From NCBI GenBank assembly GCA_029204225.1, contig CM055100.1, positions 57,488,345 to 57,552,344 on the forward strand: a stretch of 64,000 bases of DNA, in the 5' to 3' direction. Under the pieces are notes generated by a model. It did not search any database. It was not told where the DNA came from and worked only from the letters and a program-made list of their open reading frames with translations. Positions within the stretch are counted from its first letter, which is position 1. Each line of letters begins with the position of its first letter. A program made the translations under genes and the position numbers. The DNA comes from Diphasiastrum complanatum (taxonomy: Eukaryota; Streptophyta; Lycopodiopsida; Lycopodiales; Lycopodiaceae). This document shows positions 44,301 through 60,958 of the stretch, in pieces.

Positions 44301-47300
44301 GTAAATTTCACTAAGGGCAAATAGTCTACCCAATCAGTTTGCGTCTCATTGATATATGCTCGAATCATGTTCTCTAAAACTTGGTTATCCTTTCTATTTG
44401 CCCATCTGACTGTGAGTGCTCACTATTGCTCATCCTCAACTTTGTTCCCAATCGAGAGAACATTGTTGACTAGAAAGTTCTTGTGAACTTAGGGTCCCTG
44501 TCCGAGACTGGACATATGTAGTCCATGCAGTCTCTAGTGTTTGCTCACTAGCTCTATGGTCTTATCCACTTTGAAATGCCGTGTAGAAATGTCGTGCAGA
44601 GACTATCATGACACTCAGGAAGGATCTTAGGATGAAGTCCAACCATGTCTGGCACTAATACTTATCATTTTGTTTCAACATACCTACTACCTCCACGCTT
44701 TATGTCAAAAATGTGTGTGCCTTCCCTGAAGAGCCAATTACCATTGGAGCCTCTAGGATACCTATATTCTCAAGGGCACTAGGCCACAAACAGTTTATAG
44801 TGTTTGTCTCTCTATTAGGCTCATTGATAGTTTAGGCTGGCCCTTAGGAGCCTGTGAATTTCTCCAAGCTCCCTAAGGGACCAACTACTTGTTGAAAGAA
44901 TGATTCTCTTTCCAACCTTAGGCAAACTCTTATGCTAGTTACCTGCTATCCTTGTCCTGTAGATTGGCCAAAACAAGCCTGAACACGCTAGATAGCTTTA
45001 ACAACTAAGACCAGTTGTCACTTCCATGCTTTGTCGTTAGGTTGTTTGCTGGATCTACACGCCTCACTCATCTGTCAGGTGTCTAGATTGGGGTCATGAG
45101 TCATGCCCACTATTGGCGGTCACCTACTCGTTGTCCATTGTGTCTGGTCACTGGTGATCACCTCACCCACCTGGTCAATGGTCCTTCGGGGGTACATCAG
45201 GGCCTCGATTGGGCCCTAACTAAGAATGTCTTGAAGCTATGATTGCGAGGATAGAGGATGATACTATAACAAGCTTATCAATAGCTTATGAATTGAAGTG
45301 TATGTTTTAGATCCAACTATTACTTTCATGACCCTGTACAAGGGTTGTGCTTCATCTATTTTTCTAAGAATGTGGTATGGGAAATATTTATATTGTCATT
45401 TTGTTATTTCATTCAGAAAATGATACTTGGTGTTTTAGTCCAAACCATAAGTACAGGTATTGACATATTTTGGGGCCGCTTCTGTTCGTTCAAAAAGAAA
45501 ACTCCATCAGTACAAAAGTTGTAAAAACTAAATCGCCAAATTCCAATATAAAAAAAGCAAACAGTTAACCTCTTGTGAGCATTATGAAACATGGAAAGTG
45601 AGAAATTGTTCTCATATTCTATATGGAACTCCTACGGAATGCCATTTGAACCACCCTGTTCCGCACATATGGGATCCTTGGTGCAAACAAAATAAATTTT
45701 GAGAATATATAATTCGTCAATTGATACGTTCAAAGTTTCTCAGCTCTCAACACTTTTAAGTGAAATGACATGAGCAACAGAAGTATAATTAGGCTATGAA
45801 AAATTATATGGTGATGCCTCAGAATATTCACATAAAATGTTTTGTACAAATTCTTTTTGTAATTGAGTTTCTGGGTTTTGAATTTCATATGCACAAGAAC
45901 ATTGAATTGAGAGTGTGTTTTTTCTATATGCAGTGTTAATCACGTCTTCTATATTTGGATACTCTAGCCCATTTGTTTTCTTGATTTTTGCACCTTACCT
46001 TCACTTATGTATTTTGTGGTGCCAGATGTATAAATTTATACTTTATCTACTTTTGTTTACTGCCTTTTTTCCTAGAAGATGCTGGGTCGCAAATAGTTAA
46101 CATCTTATTGAATGCTCTAGGACATCAGTGAACGTGAGCATCTGTACATTCTGGAAATCTGTGCAAGCATTGACATTTGAACCATAGTTGCAGCGCGATT
46201 CGCGAATCGCGATCCCGATTCGCGATTCGGGATTTTCCCAGAATCGTGTAGAATCGAATTTTTTTTTTTGGAAATTTTTTTGTGCAATATGGGTATCAGA
46301 TGAAAGCTCTGATCGAGGGGAATATGAATGTGTAGTTTGCCGACTGTTTCAGGTGCAGGATGGTTTCTTTACGCTAAAGCTGCATCCCATATAAAAAGAG
46401 AGAGAACACATTGGGGCATTCCCAGTGAACATAGCAGGAATCTCCCTTTCTCTGATTCTCCTTCTCTCTATCTCTCTCTGATCACGATTCACAACAAATG
46501 GAACTAAAACCATGCTGAACAAAAACCTAGCTGAATCATTCTGAACTTTAGCCTTAAATGAAACAATTTTTGACAAAACAACCATACTCTCTCTCTCTCT
46601 CTCTATAACTATAAATCAGTAACCATAAAACCGAAGTTACTGAACTAAAACCACAAAGAACAATATTGAATCACGACAATGCTGTGAATAGGATCATCAT
46701 AATATATAATATCGGGCCACATGGCACCAAAAAGGGATACAATGATGTTCCATGAACGTAATGAAAACTATATAACTAAGGCTCGTCAGAGTCATGGTAG
46801 GATAAATCATCTGAATCTGTGGACTGCAGGTCCCATGGGTCCGCAGATGAATCGGAACTGGAGGGAGACATATGCCGTGGTGTGGCCCTGGCTTTGCTGC
46901 GTGCTCTGGATCCCTGCTGCGTGCCCTGGCTCTGGACCACCCCCCTCTCCTTGCCTCTACCTTTGCCTCTGCCTCTGCCTCTCTCCCCTCCTCTGCCCCC
47001 CATCTGGCTGCCCCAGCCCTGTGTCTACTCCGTCGTGCCTGTGTGTCAGGTGGTTGTAACCCTACGCCCTGGGATGGCCCTACCCACTGTGATGATGCCT
47101 GGCTGACGGTTGCCTGTGATGCTCCACTCCTGTCTACAAAAAGAGTACTCAGCCCCCCCCTCCTAGAACCTCTAGGTCTCCCCCTAGGCCTACGTGCAGG
47201 AATGGCTGGCTCCTCCTCCTCTGTCTTTGCATCAGGGTCCACCAGCAGGTCAGCCAGGTCATCCCCCTGTGCCTCCGCCCACATCTCCTCGTCCTCCTCT

Positions 47301-49729
47301 GTATCTCCTTCAACAATTCCAGTTCACACATTATATCAAGTGCCAAAGAAGAACATGAGATTAGGGCGTGGATAATTTCTGTATGAGGGATAACAAGCGA
47401 CTGATGTTAGCGTCGGAGTCCGTGCAGGCATAAAGGAGTGCAGTGTGGGCCTAAACCGCGCCCCCAGCAGATGTTTGCACGATGGTCCACGCCTAAACCC
47501 TAAAAAGTATGGAATCAGGGCATGAAAATTGAAATTTGTGATACGGACGTAGACGGGCGGAACGGAGGTCATAGGAGTCTGTGCAAGCATGTGGAAATGC
47601 ATTCTAGGCTCAGATATCACCTCACTCGGTTTCCAACAAGCCATTCTGTGAAAATGGCCAAAATACACAAGCATTTGGAATGTGGTGTTCAAATCTCGCT
47701 AGGCGTGTCGTAACGGCTGAAACTGATGCTGTAGGAATCACTGTGGGCGTGAAGAAAGGTGGTCTAGAGCCAAACTACGCTCGATTTGGTTGCCTACAGC
47801 TCAATGTCAACAATTGCAAAAAATGAAGCCTACACTTACCAAATATCGAAAATTGGTCGTTTCGCTCTCCACGAAGCTCAGACCCACCCGGCACCGTGCA
47901 CACCAACTCCGTATCGTCGAGTAGATGCCTGCCAAGTATTCACTTGCGAAGATTGGACGCCCACAGCTCTCAGAAAAAAAATTTGCCTCCTCCACTGCTG
48001 GCGCGGTTCTGTGCGCGAGGAGGAAGCCGAAATTCGGGTTTCTGGTTTTTTTTTTTTAACGATTCTGTCCACGATTCGCTGCAGCGAATCGCGATTTGCG
48101 ATTCCCGAATCGCGATTCGCTGCAACTATGATTTGAACATATACTTTCTTATTAATATTGCTGGAATCACTCAATTCAAATTTTGGTCATCTTTTAATTC
48201 TATCATTTTTTCCATTGGCAATGAATGCTATGAAATTTTTTGTGATTGGTAATTGGCAAATGCTCACAAAGAAAAATCTCTCAACAATTCATTCTCTATG
48301 CAGGAAGATGGAGGTGGAGAGCTCTTGGATAGGCTTTATGAGCGATTGGAAGCGATGGATTCAGCGACAGCAGAAAAGCGGGCTGCAGAGATATTGCATG
48401 GACTAGGGTTCTCAAAAAAAATGCAAGCTAAGAAGACACGCGATTTTTCAGGAGGGTGGAGAATGCGAATTGCTCTTTCTCGTGCATTATTTATGAATCC
48501 GACCATTCTTTTGTTGGACGAGCCAACTAACCATCTGGGTAAGTCGTTGTTCTTTAACTTCTAACATTTCATAATATTTATGTTGCTTCTTTCTGCATTT
48601 CAAATTATCTATGTTACTTCCTTCATGGCATGATGAACTTTTGATATGAAAGTATTGTCCATGCTGATATTTTGCAGATCTTGAGGCATGTGTCTGGTTG
48701 GAGGAGACTCTGAAAAAATTTGAGCGCATTTTGGTGGTTGTCTCACATTCTCAAGATTTTCTTAATGGTGTCTGTACAAATATCATTCACATGCAAAATA
48801 AGAAGCTCAAATTCTATACCGGTAATTATGACCAGTATGTACAAACCAGGACAGAGCTAGAGGAAAACCAGATGAAGCAGTATAAATGGGAACAAGAACA
48901 AATCTCTTCCATGAAGGATTATATTGCAAGGTTTGGGCATGGTTCGGCAAAACTTGCTCGACAAGCCCAGAGTAAGGAAAAAACGCTTGCCAAAATGGAG
49001 AGAGGCGGCTTGACTGAGAAGGTGCAAAAGGATAAAGTATTAGTGTTTCGATTCACTGATATTGGCAAATTGCCTCCACCTGTACTTCAATTTGTTGAAA
49101 TCTCATTTGGCTACACACCTGATAACCTGATCTACGATAAGATTGACTTTGGAGTAGATTTGGATTCCCGGATAGCTCTGGTGGGACCAAATGGAGCAGG
49201 GAAAAGCACACTGTTGAAACTTATGACTGGTGAATTGGCACCACTAGATGGGATGGTGAGACGCCATAATCATCTACGTATTGCTCAATTTCACCAGCAT
49301 TTGGCTGACACATTGAACCTTGAGATGCCAGCATTGCAGTATATGATGAATGAATATCCTGGGCTTGAGGAAGAAAAGATGAGGGCTGCAATAGGTAGAT
49401 TTGGTTTAACTGGAAAAGCCCAAATCATGCCCATGGGAAATCTCTCTGATGGTCAAAGGAGCCGAGTGATCTTTGCATGGTTGGCCTGGAGACAACCCCA
49501 TCTTTTGCTTTTAGATGAACCAACAAATCATTTGGACCTTGAAACGATTGATGCCTTGGCAGATGCCCTTAACGAGTGGGATGGGGGCCTGGTTCTTGTA
49601 AGTCACGATTTCAGGCTCATTAACCAGGTAGCTAAAGAGATCTGGGTTTGTGAACACAAAACACTGACAAGATGGGAAGGTGATATTATGGATTTCAAGC
49701 AGCATTTGAAGAAAAAGGCTGGTCTTTAG
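38098..49729 (+). CDS. ABCF1: ABCF1, GCN20-type ABC protein (5 coding exons, 597 aa)
   Basis: A soluble twin-ATPase ABC protein of subfamily F. The family has no membrane domain; yeast Gcn20-type members work with Gcn1 on ribosomes in the eIF2-alpha kinase response. Coding exons 38098-38319, 38986-39059, 39244-39454, 48304-48538 and 48678-49729 join without a frame break (222+74+211+235+1052 nt). All introns are GT-AG. The Lys/Ala-rich N-terminus (residues 8-25) is typical of plant ABCF1. NBD1: Walker [10 protein letters not shown] 105-113, signature FSGGWRMR 217-224, Walker [12 protein letters not shown] to 248, H-loop His271. Charged linker about 305-355. NBD2: Walker [10 protein letters not shown] 417-425, signature LSDGQRSR 503-510, Walker B to 534, H-loop His557. 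Length matches plant ABCF1 (about 595). Intron 3 is 8849 bp and full of transposons, yet splice sites and frame are intact, so the gene is probably functional. Confidence 0.96.
38320..38985 (+). other. ABCF1: ABCF1 intron 1
   Basis: 666 bp, GTAAGA...TCTCAG. No coding motif or repeat recognised. Confidence 0.93.
38986..39059 (+). CDS. ABCF1: ABCF1 coding exon 2
   Basis: Residues 75-98 and part of 99 ([20 protein letters not shown]...). A 74-nt exon too short to appear as a long frame. It is fixed by the acceptor CTCAG, the donor GTACAC and conservation of the NBD1 N-terminal strand. Confidence 0.95.
39060..39243 (+). other. ABCF1: ABCF1 intron 2
   Basis: 184 bp, GTACAC...CTGCAG. Nothing else seen. 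Confidence 0.93.
39244..39454 (+). CDS. ABCF1: ABCF1 coding exon 3
   Basis: Residues 99-169: Walker A of NBD1 (GLNGCGKST), Q-loop-side segment [18 protein letters not shown], ending EALAAQ. Donor GTAACT at 39455. Confidence 0.95.
41640..43409 (+). pseudogene. Ty3/gypsy relic in ABCF1 intron 3 (RNase H and integrase pieces)
   Basis: The + strand shows RNase H wording ([20 protein letters not shown] near 41970, [11 protein letters not shown] near 42087, VADAPS near 42263), then an integrase zinc-finger region (SLSRQS... [13 protein letters not shown] near 42560-42600). After a copia LTR fragment comes the integrase C-terminal block [25 protein letters not shown] (43107-43185). Many stops and frame changes; non-functional. 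Confidence 0.8.
42726..43094 (-). repeat. Truncated copia LTR fragment inside the gypsy relic
   Basis: Starts TGTGAAAAAATCAGATC like the LTRs of B and D and follows the D LTR for about 370 bp (ACCAATGTAGAAATCA, CACACGTGTG at 42928-42937, GATGGATGTTGAAACCC). It then breaks off before its TATA region. No partner LTR was found nearby. Confidence 0.75.
43410..43981 (+). repeat. Putative Ty3/gypsy 3' LTR
   Basis: A purine tract (GAGTGGGAAGGGA) is directly followed by TGTTACATGC, the usual plan at a gypsy polypurine tract and LTR start. It lies downstream of the gypsy integrase C-terminus on the same strand. An end at ...GGGCAACA (43981) would give 572 bp. No second LTR copy is in the window to confirm it. 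Confidence 0.5.
44030..44800 (-). pseudogene. Second Ty3/gypsy integrase relic in ABCF1 intron 3
   Basis: The minus strand gives, from right to left, VSDRDPKFT (second catalytic Asp, near 44500), SQSDGQIER (catalytic Glu region, near 44400) and [27 protein letters not shown] (44280-44375). These are consecutive blocks of a gypsy integrase core. A stop follows KFTRTF. It faces the opposite way to the relic at 41640-43409. Confidence 0.78.
46175..46182. other. Left 8-bp target duplication of hAT-like element (ATTTGAAC)
   Basis: Exact match to 48131-48138. 8-bp duplications are characteristic of hAT transposons. Confidence 0.92.
46183..48130. mobile_element. hAT-like DNA transposon in ABCF1 intron 3
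   Basis: 1948 bp, starting CATAGTTGCAGCG and ending with its exact reverse complement, flanked by ATTTGAAC on both sides. Inside each end are several CGATTCG/CGAATCG words, partly overlapping as palindromes: a 16-bp palindrome at 46195-46210 and a 20-bp palindrome at 48072-48091. These look like clustered transposase-binding sites. The interior has a GC-rich stretch (46870-47290) unlike the surrounding AT-rich DNA. The inside holds no complete transposase, so this copy is non-autonomous or a deletion derivative. Confidence 0.88.
46776..47284 (-). pseudogene. Possible C-terminal transposase tail of the hAT-like element
   Basis: The minus strand encodes an acidic segment ([20 protein letters not shown], about 47290-47230), then a Pro/Arg-rich tract ([10 protein letters not shown]). 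In another frame a Gly/Arg-rich tract follows, then a Ser/Asp-rich end (SDSSADPW...[11 protein letters not shown], stop near 46776). Acidic and RGRG-type tails occur after the dimerisation domain in many plant hAT transposases, but no catalytic or dimerisation motif is visible. Assignment rests on position inside the element and composition only. Confidence 0.35.
48304..48538 (+). CDS. ABCF1: ABCF1 coding exon 4
   Basis: Residues 170-247 plus the first base of 248. Contains the NBD1 signature FSGGWRMR and Walker [12 protein letters not shown]. Acceptor ATGCAG, donor GTAAGT. Confidence 0.95.
48539..48677 (+). other. ABCF1: ABCF1 intron 4
   Basis: 139 bp, GTAAGT...TTGCAG. Nothing else seen. 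Confidence 0.94.
48678..49729 (+). CDS. ABCF1: ABCF1 coding exon 5
   Basis: Residues 248-597. NBD1 H-loop (VVVSHSQDF), the linker with its [10 protein letters not shown] helix, and complete NBD2. Ends KKKAGL then TAG. Confidence 0.96.
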
Positions 49730-55330
<5,601 letters not shown>

Positions 55331-55456
55331 CTCAGATAAGAGATAAACAGATGAGGAATTGTTTTATCAGATTGAGGATAATTATTCATGGGAAAGAGTT
55401 AATAGCATACAAATATGGATCTTCCCTAGTTGCTAGTTCTGAGGACAAAACTAGTT

Positions 55457-55616
55457 TAAGGGGGGAAGAATGTTATGTCCATGTCCAATATGAGGGATTC
55501 GAAATAATTCCTAACATGGATAGCCGGTCACTCCAGTGCATGTGGTTATTAGTTATGCCTCATCATTCTAGGCTTGGCCGGTAAAATAATTAATAATCAT
55601 ATGAGGGCCTAGTTAG
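55457..55616 (+). mobile_element. Ty3/gypsy polypurine tract and 3' LTR start, broken by element E
   Basis: A frame ending SEDKTSLRGEE leads into TTTAAGGGGGGAAGAA (about 55455-55470), then TGTTATGTCC, the classic arrangement at the 3' end of a gypsy element. The presumed LTR (from 55471) is cut at 55616 by the 5' LTR of copia E. The rest of the gypsy LTR was not found to the right of E. Confidence 0.5.
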
Positions 55617-56307
55617 TGTGAAAAATTGCCTACATTGGCAAATCTAGCCATGTAGAATATTGTACATTTTTTCAATATTGTTTGTTGGTTACTTGAATGG
55701 CCAAAGTGCCACTTGTACATACACACCTAAAGTAGGTTACCACGAGTCAAGAGGAGTGGTTGTGTCTATTTGGTAGTGATTCCTACTTTGTAGGATCTAG
55801 ACCATGATTTATGATGAGATTTGTACCTACCATGCACCTACCAAGCATGACTCTTGGATCTAGGATAGGGTTTTCACATTAGGGCAAGAAAGTGGAATCT
55901 ACTTCCTTATTACATGCTGGATTTTCACCTAACTTTGCAAAGGAAGTGTGTTTTACTATGTATTCCCATTCTCCATAGTGAGAAGATAGAAACTTTTTGG
56001 AACCTCAAGGAGAAACTCGAGTTTCCTCTCATTGTATGGTGATTACTCTTGATTTTCAATGAAACCCAGCTTTGGCACTTTGTAAACACTGTCTACAGGC
56101 CGTACTACAGCCTTATTTCCACATGTGTGGAGTTGGATTATACTATTTGATCAATGCTTTGATTGTCTCTACTTGTTTCCTATCAAGCTGCTAAACTAGA
56201 TCTTGTTTTCTGATGACTAGTTTCTAATAGATTGTTTAACAAGCATACAATCACCTTGTGGATCATTCAAAGATCCATTTATGGTCCTTAGTACTGTACT
56301 TTTTACA
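55617..56307 (+). repeat. 5' LTR of element E
   Basis: 691 bp, TGTGAAAAATTGCC...ACTTTTTACA. It carries CCACATGTGTGG at 56119-56130 in place of the CACACGTGTG palindrome of its relatives. Confidence 0.94.
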
Positions 56308-56319
56308 TGGTATCAGAGC
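56308..56319 (+). other. Primer-binding site of element E
   Basis: TGGTATCAGAGC directly after the LTR. A CACACGTGTG palindrome lies 150 bp downstream in the leader (56470-56479). Confidence 0.93.
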
Positions 56320-56933
56320 CAAGTACAAGGCCATTGATATGTGTCTGAATCTAATCCAATTTTAGCAGGTTTTGGTGCAAAAAGCTAGTATTGGAAGGGC
56401 GAGCTGGTATCCAGGTTTTGGTGAGGGGATTTGATCCCAAACTTTTTCAGGGTCAAAATCCGTACTGTTCACACGTGTGGGCATCTCTGAATTAGCATTT
56501 AATAACCCATATTCATTGGATCATAGAAAATTCATCTGGTGTCAGTTTGATGTAATTTTTGGTGCAAATCCTAGGATAAGCTACCAAGATCACTTGCCAT
56601 TGATTAGTTTTGAATCATGAAAACTAATTAATCTAGGCTGATTTCAGACCTTCTTAAAGTGGAAACCAGGTCTTGAAAATACATCAAAGTGAATGAGAGA
56701 GATAGAGTCAGTTTTTGTCCAAGAATAGCCAAGATTGGCAAGATTTGCTTGAGTGTAGTTTTCATCTCATCTTATCTTCATTCCAGCTTTGTGAGGGAGT
56801 GATAGAACTATGATTACCAATCCATCTGTTGGATTAGAAGTCAACATTTGAGTGAAACATTGCAAGTTAGAAACCTTTGTGAGTTTCAGGTCCAAACAAA
56901 TCTATATCTTGTGTGTAGAATCTTGCTAGTAAG

Positions 56934-57542
56934 ATGGGATCAGTGGGAGCCTGCCTTCTAGAAGCTAGTGAGAGGTTAAATTCTACCAATTATGCTATTT
57001 GGAAAGTGAGGATGGAGTCACTAATGGTGCTCCAGGATCTTTATGAGTTTCTAATAGATGATGAAGATGAACCTCTAGGTGCACATGAATTAGTGAGATA
57101 CAAGAAGAGGTCTAGGCTTGCACTTCACTGTATTAAGATGAATGTAAGCAATGATCTTTTAAGGAAAGTATCATCATGTAAGAGTGCTAAAGAGGCTTGG
57201 GAATCTTTAAAATCTATCTATGAGTCTAGTAACACTTCGAGGGTTCTCATGCTTAGGAATCAGATTCTACAAAGCATGAAGAGGAGTGATGAGAGTGCAC
57301 AAGATTATGTGCTAAGAATCAAGTCTCTCAATAGGGAGTTAGCTTCCATTGGAGAGAAGATTCAAGATAGTGAGCTTGTTCAGATTGTCCTCAATGGTCT
57401 AGGGAGTGGCTTTACAAATTTGGTCCAAAGCTTTGCAATCCAAGACACTTTGCCTACTATAGAAAAGCTACACAGTGTATTAGTAGCTGAAGAGTGTAGG
57501 ATGTTGCATACCAATGCAAGAATGAATGCTATTTCTCTGTAG
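56934..57542 (+). pseudogene. gag N-terminal part of element E
   Basis: Starts with MGSVGACLLEASERLN and the WKVRMES block of the DUF4219/UBN2 gag family, about 200 codons, then a TAG at 57540-57542. The frame continues unchanged after the stop, so a single nonsense change splits gag. Confidence 0.88.
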
Positions 57543-58604
57543 GATGGTGATGAGAAAGCTAATTTCTCATTCAAAAACAAGAAGAAGACCAATGGCAAGA
57601 TGAAGCACTTCAAGGAGACCAAGGAGGAGGATGAGGCTTCAAGCTCAAAGGGCAAGATCAAAGACAAGTCCAAGTACAAATGTTTTTTCTATGGAAAGAA
57701 AGGACATTTTGCATCAGAATGTCTCAAGAAGAAGAAGGCACAAGAGAGCAAACAAAGCAACATTGCACATCAGGAGGAGGAGGAGGATGAAGAGTCATCC
57801 TTGATGGTTTCCAACAAACCACCATCATCCAAGAGCAACACCAATGATTCTTGGTGGATTGATAGTGGGGCAAGTTCCCACATGACATATCAAAAGAACA
57901 TATTCTCCACCTTACTTTCTTACAATGACTTACATAGATCAATCTATACTGCAAGTAGTCAAGAATGTAAGATAAGTGGAATAGGAACAATTCCCTTGTA
58001 TGTGGGATCATCCAAAAGGATGAATCTTGATAATGTTATTTATGTTCCTAAGTTAACCAAGAATCTGCTTAGTGTTGGCCAGTTAATGGATAATGGCCTA
58101 GATGTACAATTTAAGCATGGAGTTTGTTCCATCCTTAGAAATGATGAGTGTATAGCCAAAGGCTTTAAGCAAGGTAGATTGTTTAAGCTTGATGCTAATA
58201 TTGTAGTGGAGAGTGTTAACTTGGCAAAGGTGGAGTTATCAAAGGTGGAACTATGGCACAAAAGGTTGGGCCACCCCAACTACAAAGCCATGGAATCTAT
58301 GGTTGCAAAGGAGCTTGCAGTTGGACTCCCCAAGCATTTGTCAAAGTGTGGGAAGAGATGTGAAGCATGTAGCCTCTCAAAGGCTCACAAACTACCCTTC
58401 TCAAGATCTACATCAAGATCAAACTCTCCTCTTGAACTCATCCATTCGGATGTTCATAGTTTTTCACATGAGTCTAATGGTGGTGCCAAGTACTATGTAA
58501 TCTTCGTTGATGACTATTCTAGATTTTGTCGGATGTACCTCTTGTCTAGCAAATCAATGGTGTTTGATTCTTTTGTAAAGTTCAAGACTTTGAAATCAAC
58601 TTAG
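57543..58604 (+). pseudogene. gag C-terminus, protease and integrase start of element E
   Basis: Zinc knuckle at about 57677 reads C-F-F-Y-G: its second Cys is Tyr (a G-to-A change), so metal binding is lost. Protease WWIDSGASSHMT (57857) is intact, pre-integrase HHCC is present (WHKRLGHPNY near 58255, CEACSLSKAH near 58363), and integrase HSDVH and FVDDYSRF follow. A small indel near 58594 shifts the frame just before the second catalytic Asp. Confidence 0.88.
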
Positions 58605-60072
58605 TACCAAGATTAAGGTATTAAGGAGTGATAATGGAGGTGAATATATCTCCAATAAGTTGATTGACTTTTGTAGTTCTAATGGCATAAAGAGGGAGTT
58701 GTCATGTCCATACACCCCTCAACAAAATGGAGTGAGTGAGAGAAGAAATGGATTTCTTTGTGAGTGTGCTAAGGCCTTAAGGCTAGATGCTTCTCTATCC
58801 AAACCATTTTGGGGTGAAGCAATAACTTGTGCTAACTATTTGTGCAATAGATTGCCAAACCAAGCCATTGGAGGAATCACACCATTTGAAGCTCTATTTG
58901 GAGAGAAGCCCAATCTCAAGGATCTCAAAGTTTTTGGATCCACTTGCTATGTACACCAATCCTTGGATAAGAGAAGGAAGGATTATGCAACATCCATCAA
59001 AGGCATCTTTGTGGGATATGGTGAGAATAGCAAAGGTTATAGAGTCTTCAATCCCATCACTAGCAAGGTGATAGTGAGTAGGGATGTTATTTTTTATGAA
59101 GGACATGCTTGTGATTTGGATGATAATGCTACTAATCATCTTGATGCCAAGGATCATGCTAGGATGGAGGAGGAGCTTCCAAGTGAAGAAGAACTTGAGG
59201 ATCCACCTCAAGATGCAAGAACTCCAAGAACTCCAAGAACTCCAATAAGATCTACAAGGGCAAGATCCGAGCCATTGAGGCTCACCTATGATGGTCAAGG
59301 TGATCAAAAGGAAGGCTCATCATCTTTCACATCTTACACCTTTCTTACTTCAATGTTAGATGAGCCAACATGCTATGAAGATGCTTGTAAGTCTAAAAGT
59401 TGGATGGATGCTATGCAAGTAGAGTATGATGCTCTTATTGAGAATCATACTTGGGATCTTGTGGATCTTCCTCAAGGGAAGAAACCTCTTGATTGCAAGT
59501 GGGTGTTTAGATTGAAGTATAATCAAGATGGATCAATAAGCAAGCATAAAGCTAGGCTTGTTGCCAAAGGTTTTTTACAAACCAAAGGCATTGATTATGA
59601 TGAGACTTTTGCTCATGTGGCTAAGCTTGTTACTATCAGGTTGATCATTAGTCTTGCTACAAAATTCAATTGGGAGCTATTCCAACTTGACTTCACAAAT
59701 GCATTCCTCAATGGTTATTTGGAGGAAGAGATCTACATGAGGCAACCCGAGGGCTTCATCAAGGCAAAGCATGAAGGAAAGGTGTGTTTTTTGAAGAAGA
59801 GCCTTTATGGGCTCAAGCAAGCACCTAGAGCATGGTACTCTAGGCTAAACTCTTTTCTCATTTCCATCAATTTTGTAATGAGTGCCTATGATCCACCATT
59901 GTATATAAGTTTTCATGATGGCATAATCATTATTCTTGTTTTGTATGTAGATGACATTATCTTGAGTGGTAATGAACTAGATGGAATTAGAGATGTAAAA
60001 TTTGCTTTAGCAAAAGAGTTTAAGATGGTAGATCTCGGCCTATTGAGCTTCATTCTTGGAATAGAGTATTAG
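58605..60072 (+). pseudogene. integrase core and reverse transcriptase of element E
   Basis: After the frameshift the frame resumes with VLRSDNGGEY (58617-58646) and PQQNGVSERRN (catalytic Glu). The variable acidic linker follows (EEELPSEEELEDPP), then RT with LARLVAKGF-type blocks, FTNAFLNG and YVDDIILSG (about 59944). The ETFAPVAK block reads ETFAHVAK. A second indel near 60068 ends the frame at GIEY. Confidence 0.88.
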
Positions 60073-60958
60073 AGGATGTGATTTTAGCTTCATTTGTCAA
60101 TCTAAATATGCTACATCCATCCTAGATAGATTTGGAATGAAGAATTGTAAAGGCATTGAGACACCAATGGAGCAACATGTAAAAGCATCTATTGGTTGTG
60201 ATGAAGCATCCTTTGAGGACATCACATTATATAGAAGGCTTATTGGCTCCTTGATCTATTTAACTATAACTAGACCTGATCTTAGTTATAGTATTGGAAA
60301 GTTAAGCCAATTCATGCAAAGTCCTCTAGTTTCACATTGGAAGATGGCCAAAAGAGTTCTTAGATACATTTCATTCACTAAGAATTTTGGTATTTTGTAT
60401 AGAGGAACTAATCTTGGCTTAAGAGCCTATAGTGACTCGGATTTTGCAGGTGACAAAGTGGATAGAAGATCAACAAGTGCCTTTGCCACCTTTCTATGTG
60501 ATGGAGTAGTATCATGGCTTTCCAAAAAGCAAGATACCATCTCCCTATCTTCCACAGAATCCGAATACAAGGCCTTGACATCAACATGCAAGGAGGTCTT
60601 GTGGCTCAAAAGGCTATTGGTGGAGCTTCATGTCATGGAGGAGGAGATACCTATCATCTATTGTGACAACCAATCAGCCCAATCACTTGCAACTAATCCT
60701 ACATTCCATGCAAGGAGCAAACACATCGAAATCGCTCATCATTTCGTGAGGAAAAAAATGCAAGCTAAAGAGATCAAGCTCCAACACGTGCCATCATCAA
60801 GTTGCTTGGCTGATTTGTTTACTAAACCTTTACCTAAAGATTCATTTGTCAAGCTTAGATCTTCAATTGGAGTTATTGATAAAAGCATTGTGATCTCCAA
60901 GGCTAGATTTGAGGAGGAGTGTGAAAAATTGCCTACATTGGCAAATCTAGCCATGTAG
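60073..60958 (+). pseudogene. RT end and RNase H of element E
   Basis: Resumes near 60075 (CDFSFICQSKYATSIL), then SLIYLTITRPDLSY, RNase H YSDSDFAGD (60430), SLSSTESEYKAL (60543), YCDNQSAQS (60659) and VPSSSCLADLFTKPL. The frame crosses the polypurine tract and runs about 13 codons into the 3' LTR before its stop at 60958. Confidence 0.9.

Larger units (their letters stand above)
39455..48303 (+). other. ABCF1: ABCF1 intron 3 (8.85 kb, transposon-filled)
   Basis: GTAACT...ATGCAG. From 39455 to about 41640 and from about 44800 to 46174 I recognise nothing beyond a C homopolymer (40476-40488) and short frames. Between lie gypsy relics and a copia LTR piece, and near the 3' end a hAT-like element stops 173 bp before the acceptor. 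Size is mostly explained by these insertions. Confidence 0.92.

Noticed and set aside
46721-47375. Several overlapping + strand frames as a proline/serine-rich host protein
   Set aside because: They are GC-rich shadows inside the hAT-like element; the minus-strand acidic and RGRG pattern fits better and no + domain is recognised.
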